The notes below the pieces were generated by a model. That model did not search any database. It had not been told where the DNA came from and was given only the letters and a program-made list of their open reading frames with translations. A stretch of 62,159 nt of DNA from contig CALLGK010000021.1 in NCBI GenBank assembly GCA_938009905.1, forward strand, positions 1-62,159. Reading direction: 5' to 3'. Made by a program: the position numbers and the translations under genes. Positions 10,144 through 20,964 of this stretch are shown one piece after another. The DNA is from an uncultured Acidimicrobiales bacterium (GTDB lineage Bacteria; Actinomycetota; Acidimicrobiia; Acidimicrobiales; SZUA-35). The first letter of the stretch is position 1. Each line of letters opens with the position of its first letter.

Positions 10144-11448
10144 ATGGCAACGTGTTCAACATGCGATGAGCCGCTGGATCTCGAACAGCGCTTCTGCTCG
10201 GCGTGTGGAGCCGGGGTGCAACAGATCGAGTTGATGGACGCAAGCGCGGCCCCAACCGTGTCGAAGCAAACCGTGAGCCGGGGCGGCGGACTCGACTCGA
10301 AGTGGTATCCGGCAATCGGGTTGGTGCTCGCAGCAATCGTTGGTTGGTCAATCTTGTCGTCTGGCGCCTCAGACGAGTTGGCCGATGACGGTGAAACCGA
10401 ACTGGCCGACCCCACCACAAGCGAGGCCGAGACAACAACGACCGAAGCGCCCACAACCAATGCTGATGATGATTCCACGACAGAACGCCCGACCAGAACC
10501 GAGGAGGTCGGCGACTCGTCAACAGACGACGAGGAAGATCCGCCCGCAGTGTTCATTACAAACGGGCCGATCGGCGACACCGGGCTCACGCTTGTCACCT
10601 CAAACCCCATTCGCTTTCTCGATCTCGACACCGGCGAAGTTGTCGAGACGGGGCTCCGAAATCTCAACCCCGTTGCCGTTGTGGGAGACCGGCTGATCGT
10701 CAACTCCGAAAGCTCGGGGAACAACTTGAAGGCGCTCGATCTCAACGACCTTGAAGCTCCGGCCGAGGACTTCGACTCGCCGAACGGCTACCTCTTCAGC
10801 TTCACCGTGGGCGATGACCCAAGCACCATCGTGGCCATCGGCGACAACTACAGCAGCGGCCCCGAGTTGAGTCGCTACGTCTTTGATGCCGAAACAGGAG
10901 CGATCATCGACGAGAGCACGGTCGAGATCAACATTGGCTTCTTCGGAGGCTGGATCACCGACGGTGATTTCACGACACCTCGCTCCGGTGGGGTCTACCG
11001 CTCCGTTGGATCTGGGTTTGAGCTCGTCGGACCTGGTCGAGTGGTCGCCCAAGGGGCAGGCCTTGTGTTGATCGAGGAATGCGATGAGTCGCTTGATTGC
11101 GATTTCTCGTGGCGCGATGCGGATACCTATGACGAGGTCGCGTTGCCGACACCACCAGACGTCGAAGATGGACTCGTGCTGGCTGCTGGCCGCCTGCTGG
11201 CATTCCGATCGAGCTCCAGCTGGCAGGCGTCGCTCTTCGATCTTGAGACCGGCGAAGTGATCGAGACCGAACTTGAACAATCAGAGAATCTTGGAATCGC
11301 CGTCAGCCCCGACAACCGCCTCGTTGCCTTTGTGGGCCACGGAAACACGCAAATACTCGACCTCGAGACCGGCAAGCAGCACCTGGTGCAATTCGAAGCG
11401 GGTAGCGGGTTCTACGGATCGTCCTTGTTGCTGATTCCTTCCCGTTGA
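10144..11448 (+). CDS. zinc-ribbon plus TM plus extracellular domain protein, tandem paralog 3
   Basis: N-terminal CSTCDEPLDLEQRFCSACG zinc ribbon, TM, GGVYRSVG..GRVVAQGAGLVLIEECDESLDCDFSW. Confidence 0.75.
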   Translation: MATCSTCDEPLDLEQRFCSACGAGVQQIELMDASAAPTVSKQTVSRGGGLDSKWYPAIGLVLAAIVGWSILSSGASDELADDGETELADPTTSEAETTTTEAPTTNADDDSTTERPTRTEEVGDSSTDDEEDPPAVFITNGPIGDTGLTLVTSNPIRFLDLDTGEVVETGLRNLNPVAVVGDRLIVNSESSGNNLKALDLNDLEAPAEDFDSPNGYLFSFTVGDDPSTIVAIGDNYSSGPELSRYVFDAETGAIIDESTVEINIGFFGGWITDGDFTTPRSGGVYRSVGSGFELVGPGRVVAQGAGLVLIEECDESLDCDFSWRDADTYDEVALPTPPDVEDGLVLAAGRLLAFRSSSSWQASLFDLETGEVIETELEQSENLGIAVSPDNRLVAFVGHGNTQILDLETGKQHLVQFEAGSGFYGSSLLLIPSR

Positions 11449-12665
11449 CCGACTCGTCAGCGACGTCGAGCACGCAAACGGTCTCACGAGGGTCTCGGCC
11501 AGGGTGGCTGCTTCTTGTCGCAGGCCTTGTTGTTGCCGTTCTGGCGTGGTCAGCAACGCGCAGCGGCGACAGCGATTCTGCTGACAGCGGCGAAGAAGTG
11601 CCACGCCAGGCAACGACGCAACCGGAGTCGGCCGAAGAGCTCGAAGCCGAACTGGTCATCGAAGAACAAACGGCCACCCTCGAGAGCGACGCAGCCCAGG
11701 CCGACAGTGTCTCGTCCGACGCTGCCCAGCCCGACCAAGCTGTTGAACCTTTCGATGCCACGGCTCGAGTCGAATTGGTAGACGGCCCCGTCGTTGGGAG
11801 TGGTCTCACGCTGGTGTTCGGCAGCCCCTTACGTTTCGTCGACCTCGAGACTGGCGAAGCGATCGAGACGTCGCTCACCAACCGACTACCGGTTGCTCGC
11901 GTTGATGACGTGGTGATTCTTGCCAATCTCAACTCGGGTGGGTTGGAATCGATCGATCTCGACGACCTGGGTGCCCCACCGGTTGGCATTGGCGTTGGCG
12001 AGGTCGGGCCCCGAGCGGTCGCTCCCGGCAACGCGTCGGGGACAATCGTGGTTGTCGGATATGGCATTCAGGGAGAGATCGGCGAGCGTCGCTACACCTT
12101 CGATACTGCAACTGGCGAGGTACTTGAAAGCGTTGCCGTCGACGCAGCGGCGGGATTCGGAAACCAGTTTGGGTTGGCTGAGTTCTTTTCTCCTCGCACC
12201 GGTGGGGTGTATCTCACCGATGTTGATGGGCTGTCGTCGCGGGTGGCCCCAGGCCGACTCGTTGCTCAGGGTTCAGGCCTTCTTCTTGTTGACGTCTGCG
12301 ACGAGCTGCTTGTTTGCGAGACCACGTGGTTCAACGCCGAGACGCTCGCTCCTGTCGACCGTTTCGTTCCGGACGACATTCTCTCCGGTCAGGTTCTGGC
12401 CAACGGCCGATTGCTCGCCTACGAGCCCAAAGGAGTCTCCCGGCTCGATTTGATGGATCTTGAGACGGGTGAGCTGCTGTTGGTCGATTTCGGCAACCCG
12501 GGCACCGCAATCAACGGTGTCTCGGTGAGTCCTGATGACCGCTACCTGGCGTACAGCGGCCGAGGCGGTGCCATCGTGGTTGATCTCGACTCAGGAAACG
12601 AGTTTGAGATCAGGATTGCCGGTACGGGTGGCCCCGGCGCCTTGCTGATGTCGACGGCCAGCTGA
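11445..12665 (+). CDS. single-TM anchored extracellular protein, tandem paralog 4
   Basis: TTG start overlapping the previous TGA; GGVYLTDVDG..GRLVAQGSGLLLVDVCDELLVCETTW. Confidence 0.72.
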   Translation: MTDSSATSSTQTVSRGSRPGWLLLVAGLVVAVLAWSATRSGDSDSADSGEEVPRQATTQPESAEELEAELVIEEQTATLESDAAQADSVSSDAAQPDQAVEPFDATARVELVDGPVVGSGLTLVFGSPLRFVDLETGEAIETSLTNRLPVARVDDVVILANLNSGGLESIDLDDLGAPPVGIGVGEVGPRAVAPGNASGTIVVVGYGIQGEIGERRYTFDTATGEVLESVAVDAAAGFGNQFGLAEFFSPRTGGVYLTDVDGLSSRVAPGRLVAQGSGLLLVDVCDELLVCETTWFNAETLAPVDRFVPDDILSGQVLANGRLLAYEPKGVSRLDLMDLETGELLLVDFGNPGTAINGVSVSPDDRYLAYSGRGGAIVVDLDSGNEFEIRIAGTGGPGALLMSTAS

Positions 12666-12990
12666 ACAGCGCTCGAGCAACTGAACAGCGCGCCAGCGCT
12701 AGGTGCGATGGATCATCTGGTCGCGACCTGTGAGCCCGTTTCCGCGACGTCGAGTGGCCTGACAGCCGCGGCGCCGAGGCGACGCGACGCCTAGCGGCCT
12801 TGCTGTTCCGTAGGGAAAAGTCGGGTTGCGAGCCACAAGGTGTGTCATGACAGCGACATGGTGCTTGCTCTAAGTAGATGCACCTATAAACATCCTCAAG
12901 ACTGAGGAAGTCCATGTCGATAGATGCATCGACAAGCATTAGATCCGGGTCTGGACTCTCGAACGTGAGTTCAGGAGGGAACAACAGTGA

Positions 12991-15900
12991 ATGATGAGGA
13001 CAAGCGCGATGACTCTTAGTCCGAATGGCGAACGAGGTCGGACACGACCACTACTCCGGGGTCTCGCGGCCTTGTGCCTGCTGGTTCCGTTACTCGGAGC
13101 CGATCCCGCGTCGGCGGCTGACGGGGATGCCGCCATCACTGGATCATTCTTCGTGGATCTCGATCGAGACGGAACGATCGACGAGGGCGAGTCGATGTCG
13201 GACAGCGACTCGCTCTTCCCACCGAGCGGTATCAGCGTTACGGCGTATGACGCCCGCGGAAACAGCGCTCCAGGCACCGTGACGCCGGGGTCGCCCCCAA
13301 CGTATTCGATCGACGTGACCGGTCTGGTCGCAAGCAACTTCCGGGTTGAATTCGACGTTGTTGACGCCGGGTTTGCGCCGACCGTGGTTGGCGCCGACTC
13401 AGCGTCGGCCGTGCAATTTGTCGCCGCAGGCGCGGTGGCCAACTTTGGTGTCGTCCCGCCATCGAACTGTCGTGACGGCGAAGGTGCACTCTTTCTCACG
13501 TGCTACACGGTCGCTGATCTTGTCGACACGGTCGTGACGCTGGACTACGAAGTCGACCCGGCTTCGAAAACAGCCAACGCAGCGGGCGCCGACACCGGTG
13601 CTGTTTGGGGGCTGGCCTACGACGAGTGGACGGACACGATCTGGACCTCCGCCACGTTGCGGCGCACCTTTGCGATGGGGCCAGCGGGTCTGTCCGGGCT
13701 CTATGCCCAAACCACCGCGGACGGTGCTTGGCAAGCCTTCGATCTCGGCCCCGACTTCACAGGCGGCTTTGACGTCGCATCTGCCAACGAAGAGACGATT
13801 GCGGCGAACGTCGCTCGGGTCGGCATTGGTGACATCGATCTTTCTCCGGATGGGCGGCGGCTCTTTGCTTCGAACCTGGCGAACAACTCCGTCTACGTGT
13901 ACGACGTGTCAAGCGGCTCGCCCGTGCTCGAGACGACCATCGCCATTCCCAACCCCGGGTGTGCCGATGGCGACTCGCATCAGATCTGGGCCCTCAGTGC
14001 GACCGGCAACACCACGGCGCTCGTTGGTGCTGTGTGTACGGCGGAAGCAACACAAGATGGCGCAAACCTGACCGCATCTGTCATCGAGATCGACACGACC
14101 GGCACGGTCACGAATGTGCCCGGTCTCACCACATTCCCGCTCGACTACGAGCGCGGCTGTTCAACCGATACTCCTGATTGTTCGAACGTCTCGCATCCAT
14201 GGACCAACTCTTCTGCGTACCTCTGGGACAACCACGCCAACCCGACGTGGGGCGGAGCGTGGAACGATGTTCGCCAGCCCGTGCTCACGGACATCGAGGT
14301 AGCCGACAACGGCGAGCTCGTGCTCGGGTTCCTCGACCGCACATCGTTCCAGCACACGGCGCAGACCACGTGGGATGACTCCTCAACGCCTGACGTGAAT
14401 GAGGCTGCCCTTGGCTGGCTTCACATGGGAAGTGGCGGCGAACTGCTTCACGTCGCCAACACCGGAACCGAAGCGTCTCCCGTCTACGTCCTAGACCCGG
14501 CCATCACCGTTGGCGGCGGGGCCGAGCATTTCAACGACCAGTCAGTCTGGAACGCCCACCAGGAGATCGCATCGGGATCGGTCTGGCACCACCCGAGAAC
14601 AAACGATGTGGTTGCGACGGTGATGGACCCGATCGAACTCAACAGTCTCGGTCTTCGAATCAGCGACGTCGCCAGTGGCGAAACGGTGACGGGATACGAG
14701 CTGGGTGGCGGAAACGCCCAGTACAAAGCGGGCGGCCTCGGTGATGTCGAGGGCTGCTTCATTCCGATCGAAATCGGCAATCGCGTCTGGCTCGACTTGG
14801 ATGGAGATGGTCTGCAAGGCCCCGGTGAGACACCGCTCGCTGGTGTCACCATCACGGTGGAGGGCCCCGGTCTGCCTGAGGGCGGCGTGTCCGTCGTCAC
14901 CGACGAAAACGGCAATTGGACGATTGACTCCACCGACGGGCTGACACACAACGGGTCCTACACGGTGACCGTTGATCCATCTACCAACACCACGCCGCTC
15001 CCCGGTCAGTTCACCAATGCGGACCTAACCCCAACGACCACCGAGGCCGCCGCCACAGCGACCGCTGGTTCGAACATGCTGCCCGACGGCACCTTCGTCG
15101 CCGACACCGGGAACCCCGGCCAGAACGATCACAGCTTCGACGCTGGCTTCGTGCTCCCGCACGACCTGGCCCTCGAAACGACGCTGACCTCGTTCGACAT
15201 CGACACTCGCACTGCCGTCTTTGCAGTCGAGGTCATGAACCAGGGCACGCAGGTCGAGGACTTCACGGTCGCCAACTATCTCGACACCCCGACCGCCGAC
15301 GTCTGGGCCGACTTCTCCACCGCGGCAAACCCTGATGGTCTGACAGCTGAGGTCGATCTCGACCATGACGGCACCACCGACCCGGAAACCGCGCTGGTCT
15401 ACTCGTGGGATGCAGCGTCTGCGCAACAGCCCACAATTGAATTCGACGGCATTCTGCCAACCGGTCAATCGGTCACTGTCCCCGTGACGCTCACGTGGAA
15501 CAGCCCGGTTCCCGTTGGTGGCGACATCGACCTTTGGGCCGAGATTTCGTCGTTCGACTCCGACGGTGATCCGGCCACGGCCGCGCCGGTTGACGCCGAC
15601 TCGACGCCCGACGCCGAACAGGCCAATGACAATCAACCGGACGCTGCTGGCGACCCCACCGATGGTGAGACAGGCGAGGATGCCCTCAACGACGGAGGCG
15701 ACGAAGACGATCACGACGTCGCTGGAGTCAGCTGGTGGGATCTCACCCTGATCAACGAGCGTTCGCCGGAACAATCCTTCATCGTTGACTACTCCGCTGC
15801 GCCGCCGACCATCGCCTTCGACATCACGGTTGGCAATCAGGGCTCAGAGCCAGCAGCAGACATCGTCGTCACCGACTACGTGCCGGCTGGTACCACCTAT

Positions 15901-18900
15901 TCGGAGCGCAGCGCGCCGGACATGCCAACGGTCACCGAACTCGGCGCCTCGTTGGACGTCACTGACAACGGCGACGGCACCTTCGCCCTTTCCGCCCTTG
16001 ACGTGGGTGACTCAGCGACGTTCAGCATCGTGGTTGACGTCGTCGACACTTCGTACGACGAGTTTGTCAATGGGGCAGAGATCTCGGCGTTCACCGACGC
16101 CAACGGGAACGTTCAGGTCGATATCGACTCCACGCCAGACGCAATCAATGACGACGCTGTAGGGGCCGACTCGGTCAACGTCGACGATCCCCGCAACTCT
16201 CACAACGATCTGAACTTTGACCCGGATGGCGACGGCAACGTCAACGAGGCGACGCCAGGTGATGAGGATGATCACGACGTCGAGTTGGTTGTCGCTCCCT
16301 ACGACCTTGCACTGCGCAATGTGGTCGATACGGAAGCCACAGACTTCCCGCTCGCCCCCGGCGATCAGGTGACATTCAGTCTCGAGGTCACGAACCAGGG
16401 CAGGAGCGTCGCAGAGATTGATCTCACCGACACGATCGACCTTGCGGTCTGGGAACCCTTCGAGGCCGAATACAACCCAGAGGGTGTGACAGCAGGCGAC
16501 CAAGCGTTGCCGTTCACGTGGGTCTCAGACCCGGCCGCCCCGGTGGTGACGATTGTCGGAACTCTGCCGCCAGGAGAAACGATCGCGGTGCCAATCACGT
16601 TGACCATTCCGGCGACGTACTCCGACACAGCTGGTCCGCTCGAGAACGTTGCTGAAATCTCGCGATTCGACAACGACAACGATCCGTTGAACGACGACCC
16701 AACCGACATCGATTCGACTCCAGACCAAATTCCCGATGACCCGACGACTGACGATGAGATCAACGAGAACCCCACCTCGGGCGACACGAGTGGCGACGGG
16801 ATTGTTGATGAAGACGATCACGACATCGCGCTGGTTTCCGTGCTCGACGTCGCGCTTCGCAAGACGTTGGCTCGTTCAACTGCGACGCCAGTCCAACCAA
16901 GCCAAGATGTCACGTTCGATGTCTTGGTCATCAACCAGGGAAGTGTCGACGCCACCGACATCGACGTAACAAACTACGTGGATCTCGACATGTGGCTTCC
17001 GTTCGACGTGGCCAGCAACCCGGAGGCGAAGACCACAGGCGACGTGGCGCTTGACTACATCTGGAGGACGAACGAAACCGATGGTTTCGTACGGCTGAAC
17101 GGCACGATTGCACCCGGTGAATCAGTTGTGGTGCCGGTGACGTTGACCATCGCCCCCGATGCCGATTTGACCGAGCTGGCGAGCATCGCCGAAATCAGCG
17201 GTGTGACTGCCACCGTCGATGATGACGGTGATCCCGACACCGAGCCGACGGAGCTGTTCAACGCGGATGGATCTCCAGTTACCGACATTGATTCAACGCC
17301 AGACGCCATCAACGACGAGTTCGATCCGACCGACGAGGAAAACGACGCCCTCGTGGATGATGAAGTGGCCAATGCCTTTGGTGATGAGGACGACCACGAC
17401 ATTGCTGTGGTGCCACCATCGACGTGGAGCCTCGGCAACCAGGTCTGGCTTGACGCAGACAACGACGGCACCCCCGACGTAGGAGAAACACCGATCGCCG
17501 GAGTGGCACTGGAGCTGTACGCCGATGCCGACAACAACGGCGAGCCTGACCTCGATGAAACTGGTGTTCCCAACGTTCTGGCGACGGCGGAGACCGGCGC
17601 CGACGGTGCGTACCTCTTCAGCGAGCTCCCGGCTGGCACGTACATCGTGGGGATCCCCGAGGAGAACTTCCTCGACGCTGGTCCTCTCGAGGCGACGACG
17701 CCGTCGACCCCGGTCGAAGCCAACCCCGACACCGACATCGACGATGACTCCAACGGTGTGCTCGACGGAGACGGCGCAGTCGTGTCTGGGCCGGTTGTGC
17801 TCGGTGACGGCGAACCGATGGCAGAGCCTGGGATTGACAACGATCTCGAGACCGCAGATGGCAACGAGAACCTGACCGTCGACTTCGGATTCTGGATGCC
17901 TGAACCCGATCTTGCTCTTCGAGTCATTCTTGACCCGACCACGGACCTGCCGGTGACGCCAGAGACATCCGTGACGTTCTTGATCGACGTCATGAACCAG
18001 GGCAACGTAGATGTCGCCGATCTGACCGTTGCGAACTACATCGACCCAGCAGCATGGGCGGCGTTCGACGAAGCGCTGAATCCTGAGGGGTCCACGACGG
18101 GCGACGCATCGCTGCCGTTCACGGTTTCCCCCTCAAAGACCGCTGGAGCGACTGCAACGTTTGACGGTGTACTCGAGCCCGGCCAAACGATGACCGTGCC
18201 GATTACTCTTGTCGTTGCCAGCGAGGCATCGCTCGATCAACTGGCCGCCCTCGCAGAGATCTCAGCGTTCACGCCGGTGATTGACGATGACGCCGATGAC
18301 GTCACCCCGCCAGTGGCAGTCGTGATGCCTGACGGCGCAACGCCTGGCGATGTCGACTCCACGCCAGACGACATCAACGATGACCCTCTCGTGGACAACG
18401 TGATCGACAACACAGATGGTGATGAAGACGACCATGACATCGCAGAGGTCGCACCGCCCACGTACAACCTGGGCAATCAGGTGTGGCTCGATGCCGACAA
18501 CGATGGTGTGCTCGAAGCTGATGAAGAGCTTGTTCCTGACGTCGTCATGCATCTCTTCACTGACGTTGATGGCGACGGGCTCCCCGACGATCTCAACGCA
18601 GATGGCGTGATCGACACCGCAGATGCGGTGCAGGTCACGACCACCGGAGCAGATGGTGCGTACCTCTTCGAGGGCCTCGCGTCCGGCGACTACGTGGTGG
18701 GTGCGAGCCCGGACAACTTCGTTGCTGGTGGGCCACTTGCCGGCGCGATTTCTTCAGATCCCACTTCGGACGACCCAGATGGGTTTGGCGACGCTGACGT
18801 AGACAGCGACGATGACGGCGTTGCCTGCGGTTGTCCTGATGGATACGTCTTGTCGGCGCCTGTGACCCTTCTCGACATCGAGCCGGTGGATGAGGTCGGG

Positions 18901-19530
18901 CACAACAACAACGATCCGAACCACCCCGATGCTCTTTCGAATCTGACCGTCGACATGGGTTTCTGGGTGCCAAACTTCGACCTGTCACTTGTTGCAGAGC
19001 GAGCTACAGGCACACCAGACACCGTGACCGTTGGGGATCAGGTGACGTTCAAGGTCACCGTTTCCAACGAGGGGGACGTGACGGCCGGTGACATCGAACT
19101 CGTAGCGTTCTTGCCACCGTCGGTGTCGCTGGTTGACGGCGACTGGGCCGTAGCTGGCGAGGGAACGTTCTCTGCCTCGATGCCTGGCACGCTCGAGCCG
19201 GGGGAAACAATGACCGTTGAGTTGAATGGCAGGGTCAACTCGGGTGGGGCTGTTGGATTCGACGCAGACGTGGCTGGTGCCGTTGCTCTCAATCCTTCCG
19301 GCCTGCCATATCTGATGGCAGATGGCTCCCCGCTGGCTGATGTGGATGGTGCGTTCAACGTTGGCGCCGGCGACACGTTCTCGAGCGCTCAGGTCACTGC
19401 AGTTCCGCCTCCGTTGGCGTTCACCGGACAAAATTCCGGTGTGTTCGTGCGCACCGCGGCGCTGCTCATGCTCGTCGGTGGAGCGATGGTTCTTGGAGTT
19501 CGACGGCGCACGTCAGTCGCGGTTCGCTGA
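12991..19530 (+). CDS. giant secreted surface protein (SdrD-B-like and DUF11-like repeats, Asp-rich segments, C-terminal sortase signal)
   Basis: Signal peptide; repeated modules (DLALR..VTFLIDVMNQGNVDVADLTVANYID..GDEDDHDIA); C-terminus LAFTGQNSGVFVRTAALLMLVGGAMVLGVRRR at 19414 onward. Confidence 0.9.
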   Translation: MMRTSAMTLSPNGERGRTRPLLRGLAALCLLVPLLGADPASAADGDAAITGSFFVDLDRDGTIDEGESMSDSDSLFPPSGISVTAYDARGNSAPGTVTPGSPPTYSIDVTGLVASNFRVEFDVVDAGFAPTVVGADSASAVQFVAAGAVANFGVVPPSNCRDGEGALFLTCYTVADLVDTVVTLDYEVDPASKTANAAGADTGAVWGLAYDEWTDTIWTSATLRRTFAMGPAGLSGLYAQTTADGAWQAFDLGPDFTGGFDVASANEETIAANVARVGIGDIDLSPDGRRLFASNLANNSVYVYDVSSGSPVLETTIAIPNPGCADGDSHQIWALSATGNTTALVGAVCTAEATQDGANLTASVIEIDTTGTVTNVPGLTTFPLDYERGCSTDTPDCSNVSHPWTNSSAYLWDNHANPTWGGAWNDVRQPVLTDIEVADNGELVLGFLDRTSFQHTAQTTWDDSSTPDVNEAALGWLHMGSGGELLHVANTGTEASPVYVLDPAITVGGGAEHFNDQSVWNAHQEIASGSVWHHPRTNDVVATVMDPIELNSLGLRISDVASGETVTGYELGGGNAQYKAGGLGDVEGCFIPIEIGNRVWLDLDGDGLQGPGETPLAGVTITVEGPGLPEGGVSVVTDENGNWTIDSTDGLTHNGSYTVTVDPSTNTTPLPGQFTNADLTPTTTEAAATATAGSNMLPDGTFVADTGNPGQNDHSFDAGFVLPHDLALETTLTSFDIDTRTAVFAVEVMNQGTQVEDFTVANYLDTPTADVWADFSTAANPDGLTAEVDLDHDGTTDPETALVYSWDAASAQQPTIEFDGILPTGQSVTVPVTLTWNSPVPVGGDIDLWAEISSFDSDGDPATAAPVDADSTPDAEQANDNQPDAAGDPTDGETGEDALNDGGDEDDHDVAGVSWWDLTLINERSPEQSFIVDYSAAPPTIAFDITVGNQGSEPAADIVVTDYVPAGTTYSERSAPDMPTVTELGASLDVTDNGDGTFALSALDVGDSATFSIVVDVVDTSYDEFVNGAEISAFTDANGNVQVDIDSTPDAINDDAVGADSVNVDDPRNSHNDLNFDPDGDGNVNEATPGDEDDHDVELVVAPYDLALRNVVDTEATDFPLAPGDQVTFSLEVTNQGRSVAEIDLTDTIDLAVWEPFEAEYNPEGVTAGDQALPFTWVSDPAAPVVTIVGTLPPGETIAVPITLTIPATYSDTAGPLENVAEISRFDNDNDPLNDDPTDIDSTPDQIPDDPTTDDEINENPTSGDTSGDGIVDEDDHDIALVSVLDVALRKTLARSTATPVQPSQDVTFDVLVINQGSVDATDIDVTNYVDLDMWLPFDVASNPEAKTTGDVALDYIWRTNETDGFVRLNGTIAPGESVVVPVTLTIAPDADLTELASIAEISGVTATVDDDGDPDTEPTELFNADGSPVTDIDSTPDAINDEFDPTDEENDALVDDEVANAFGDEDDHDIAVVPPSTWSLGNQVWLDADNDGTPDVGETPIAGVALELYADADNNGEPDLDETGVPNVLATAETGADGAYLFSELPAGTYIVGIPEENFLDAGPLEATTPSTPVEANPDTDIDDDSNGVLDGDGAVVSGPVVLGDGEPMAEPGIDNDLETADGNENLTVDFGFWMPEPDLALRVILDPTTDLPVTPETSVTFLIDVMNQGNVDVADLTVANYIDPAAWAAFDEALNPEGSTTGDASLPFTVSPSKTAGATATFDGVLEPGQTMTVPITLVVASEASLDQLAALAEISAFTPVIDDDADDVTPPVAVVMPDGATPGDVDSTPDDINDDPLVDNVIDNTDGDEDDHDIAEVAPPTYNLGNQVWLDADNDGVLEADEELVPDVVMHLFTDVDGDGLPDDLNADGVIDTADAVQVTTTGADGAYLFEGLASGDYVVGASPDNFVAGGPLAGAISSDPTSDDPDGFGDADVDSDDDGVACGCPDGYVLSAPVTLLDIEPVDEVGHNNNDPNHPDALSNLTVDMGFWVPNFDLSLVAERATGTPDTVTVGDQVTFKVTVSNEGDVTAGDIELVAFLPPSVSLVDGDWAVAGEGTFSASMPGTLEPGETMTVELNGRVNSGGAVGFDADVAGAVALNPSGLPYLMADGSPLADVDGAFNVGAGDTFSSAQVTAVPPPLAFTGQNSGVFVRTAALLMLVGGAMVLGVRRRTSVAVR

Positions 19531-19593
19531 TGTCGACCGGTGACCGCAAGCCGATCGAACGGCCTCGATCGAAAGGGACGCAATCGAAGAGAC

Positions 19594-20028
19594 TCAGCTG
19601 AGGCCGTGCATCTGGATGAAGCCATTGATGGCGACGGCACCCAGATCGTTGAGGTTGCGGTACCCGAGCGACTCGTAGAAGGCGAGCTGCCGGGGCTCGT
19701 CGTCTGTCAGCAGAACCTTCTGATGCACGTGGTCGTACGTCGAAAGGCAGCGTTGCACGAGGATGGCCCCAACTCCCTTGCGCTGGTGACTCGGCCTGAC
19801 GAGTACGTCTTGGAGATACATGATCGAGACGTCATCGCTCAGCACCCGAGCGAGCCCAACCAGTTGTCCTTCGGCGTCGCGGGCCGTGACCACGTATGTC
19901 GAGCGGTCGACGGCTCGAGCCAATCCATCAGGATCGGCGGCGTACCGCATCCAGCCCACTGACTCATAGAGATCGACGAGTTCTTTGATAGGGACGACTT
20001 CTTCGTCGGAAAAGTCCAGCTGTTCCAC
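19594..20028 (-). CDS. GNAT family N-acetyltransferase
   Basis: LQDVLVRPSHQRKGVGAILVQRCL (acetyl-CoA site), RQLAFYESLGY. Confidence 0.88.
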   Translation of the reverse strand: MEQLDFSDEEVVPIKELVDLYESVGWMRYAADPDGLARAVDRSTYVVTARDAEGQLVGLARVLSDDVSIMYLQDVLVRPSHQRKGVGAILVQRCLSTYDHVHQKVLLTDDEPRQLAFYESLGYRNLNDLGAVAINGFIQMHGLS

Positions 20029-20085
20029 ACCTCAACCCTAGAAGGTGGGTTCGGCGAGCGAGCGGTCCGGCTTGTGAACTATCGA

Positions 20086-20961
20086 TCAGTTCGATGATGG
20101 GAGGAGCCGTTCGATCAGAAGGTCGACGAGCGGGTTGGGAAGTGCGCCGTCGCGGGTAGCGGCAACCAGTTGGCGAGTAGCGATCGGTTTGCGGCGAATC
20201 GGTTCGAGACCGTCCGGACCTCGCTCGGCCTGGCCTGTTGGCAGGATCGTCCACCCCAGCCCGAGCCGAACCATTTCCTTCAGAACTTCGGGCTGGTGGG
20301 ACTCGGCCGAAACGTCAACGGTGGCTCCGGCATCGCGCAGCACCCGTTCGGCGAGCGCGCGTGTGTGAGAGCCAGACGGAAACAGCACCCACGGGCCCCA
20401 CGTGGCCGGGTTGGTCGTCGTTGCGCCCGCCGGGGCATAGATGGCGAGGTCTTCCGTGATGAGCTCGTGCGTGTGGACGCCAATGGGCTCAACCAACGGT
20501 CGGACAACGACCACCACGTCGAGCTGCGCGGCCAGCAGTTGTTCGAGTAATCCACCCGATGGGCCGACGGTGAGATGGAAGTCGACGTCTGGGTGCTCAG
20601 TGCGAAAGTCGCTGAGCTGCGACGAGAAGTGATCGATCGCCGCGGCGTCGATCATGCCGATGCGGATCTCGCCACCGGCACCCGTCTCGCGTCGATCGAG
20701 CCACTGGCCGAGATCGCTCGTTTGCGCGATGACGGAACGGGCGTAATCGAGCACCGGCATGGCCTGAGGAGCAACGACGCGCCGTCGTCCTTGACGTTCG
20801 AACAGCTTCTGGCCGAGGCGTCGCTCGAGCTCGGCCAGCCCTTGCGAAAGCGCCGAGGGTGTCACGCCCCGGGACGCTGCCGCGTCGGCCCACGTGTCTG
20901 CCGTGGCGACCGCAACGAGGTAGTCGAGCTGCTGAACGGTCACTTGGGGGAGCTGGCGCAC
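20086..20961 (-). CDS. LysR-family transcriptional regulator
   Basis: N-terminal wHTH VTVQQLDYLVAVATADTWADAAASRGVTPSALSQGLAELERRLGQKLFER; GTG start at 20961 rather than the 21186 extension. Confidence 0.88.
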   Translation of the reverse strand: MRQLPQVTVQQLDYLVAVATADTWADAAASRGVTPSALSQGLAELERRLGQKLFERQGRRRVVAPQAMPVLDYARSVIAQTSDLGQWLDRRETGAGGEIRIGMIDAAAIDHFSSQLSDFRTEHPDVDFHLTVGPSGGLLEQLLAAQLDVVVVVRPLVEPIGVHTHELITEDLAIYAPAGATTTNPATWGPWVLFPSGSHTRALAERVLRDAGATVDVSAESHQPEVLKEMVRLGLGWTILPTGQAERGPDGLEPIRRKPIATRQLVAATRDGALPNPLVDLLIERLLPSSN

Positions 20962-20964
20962 AAT

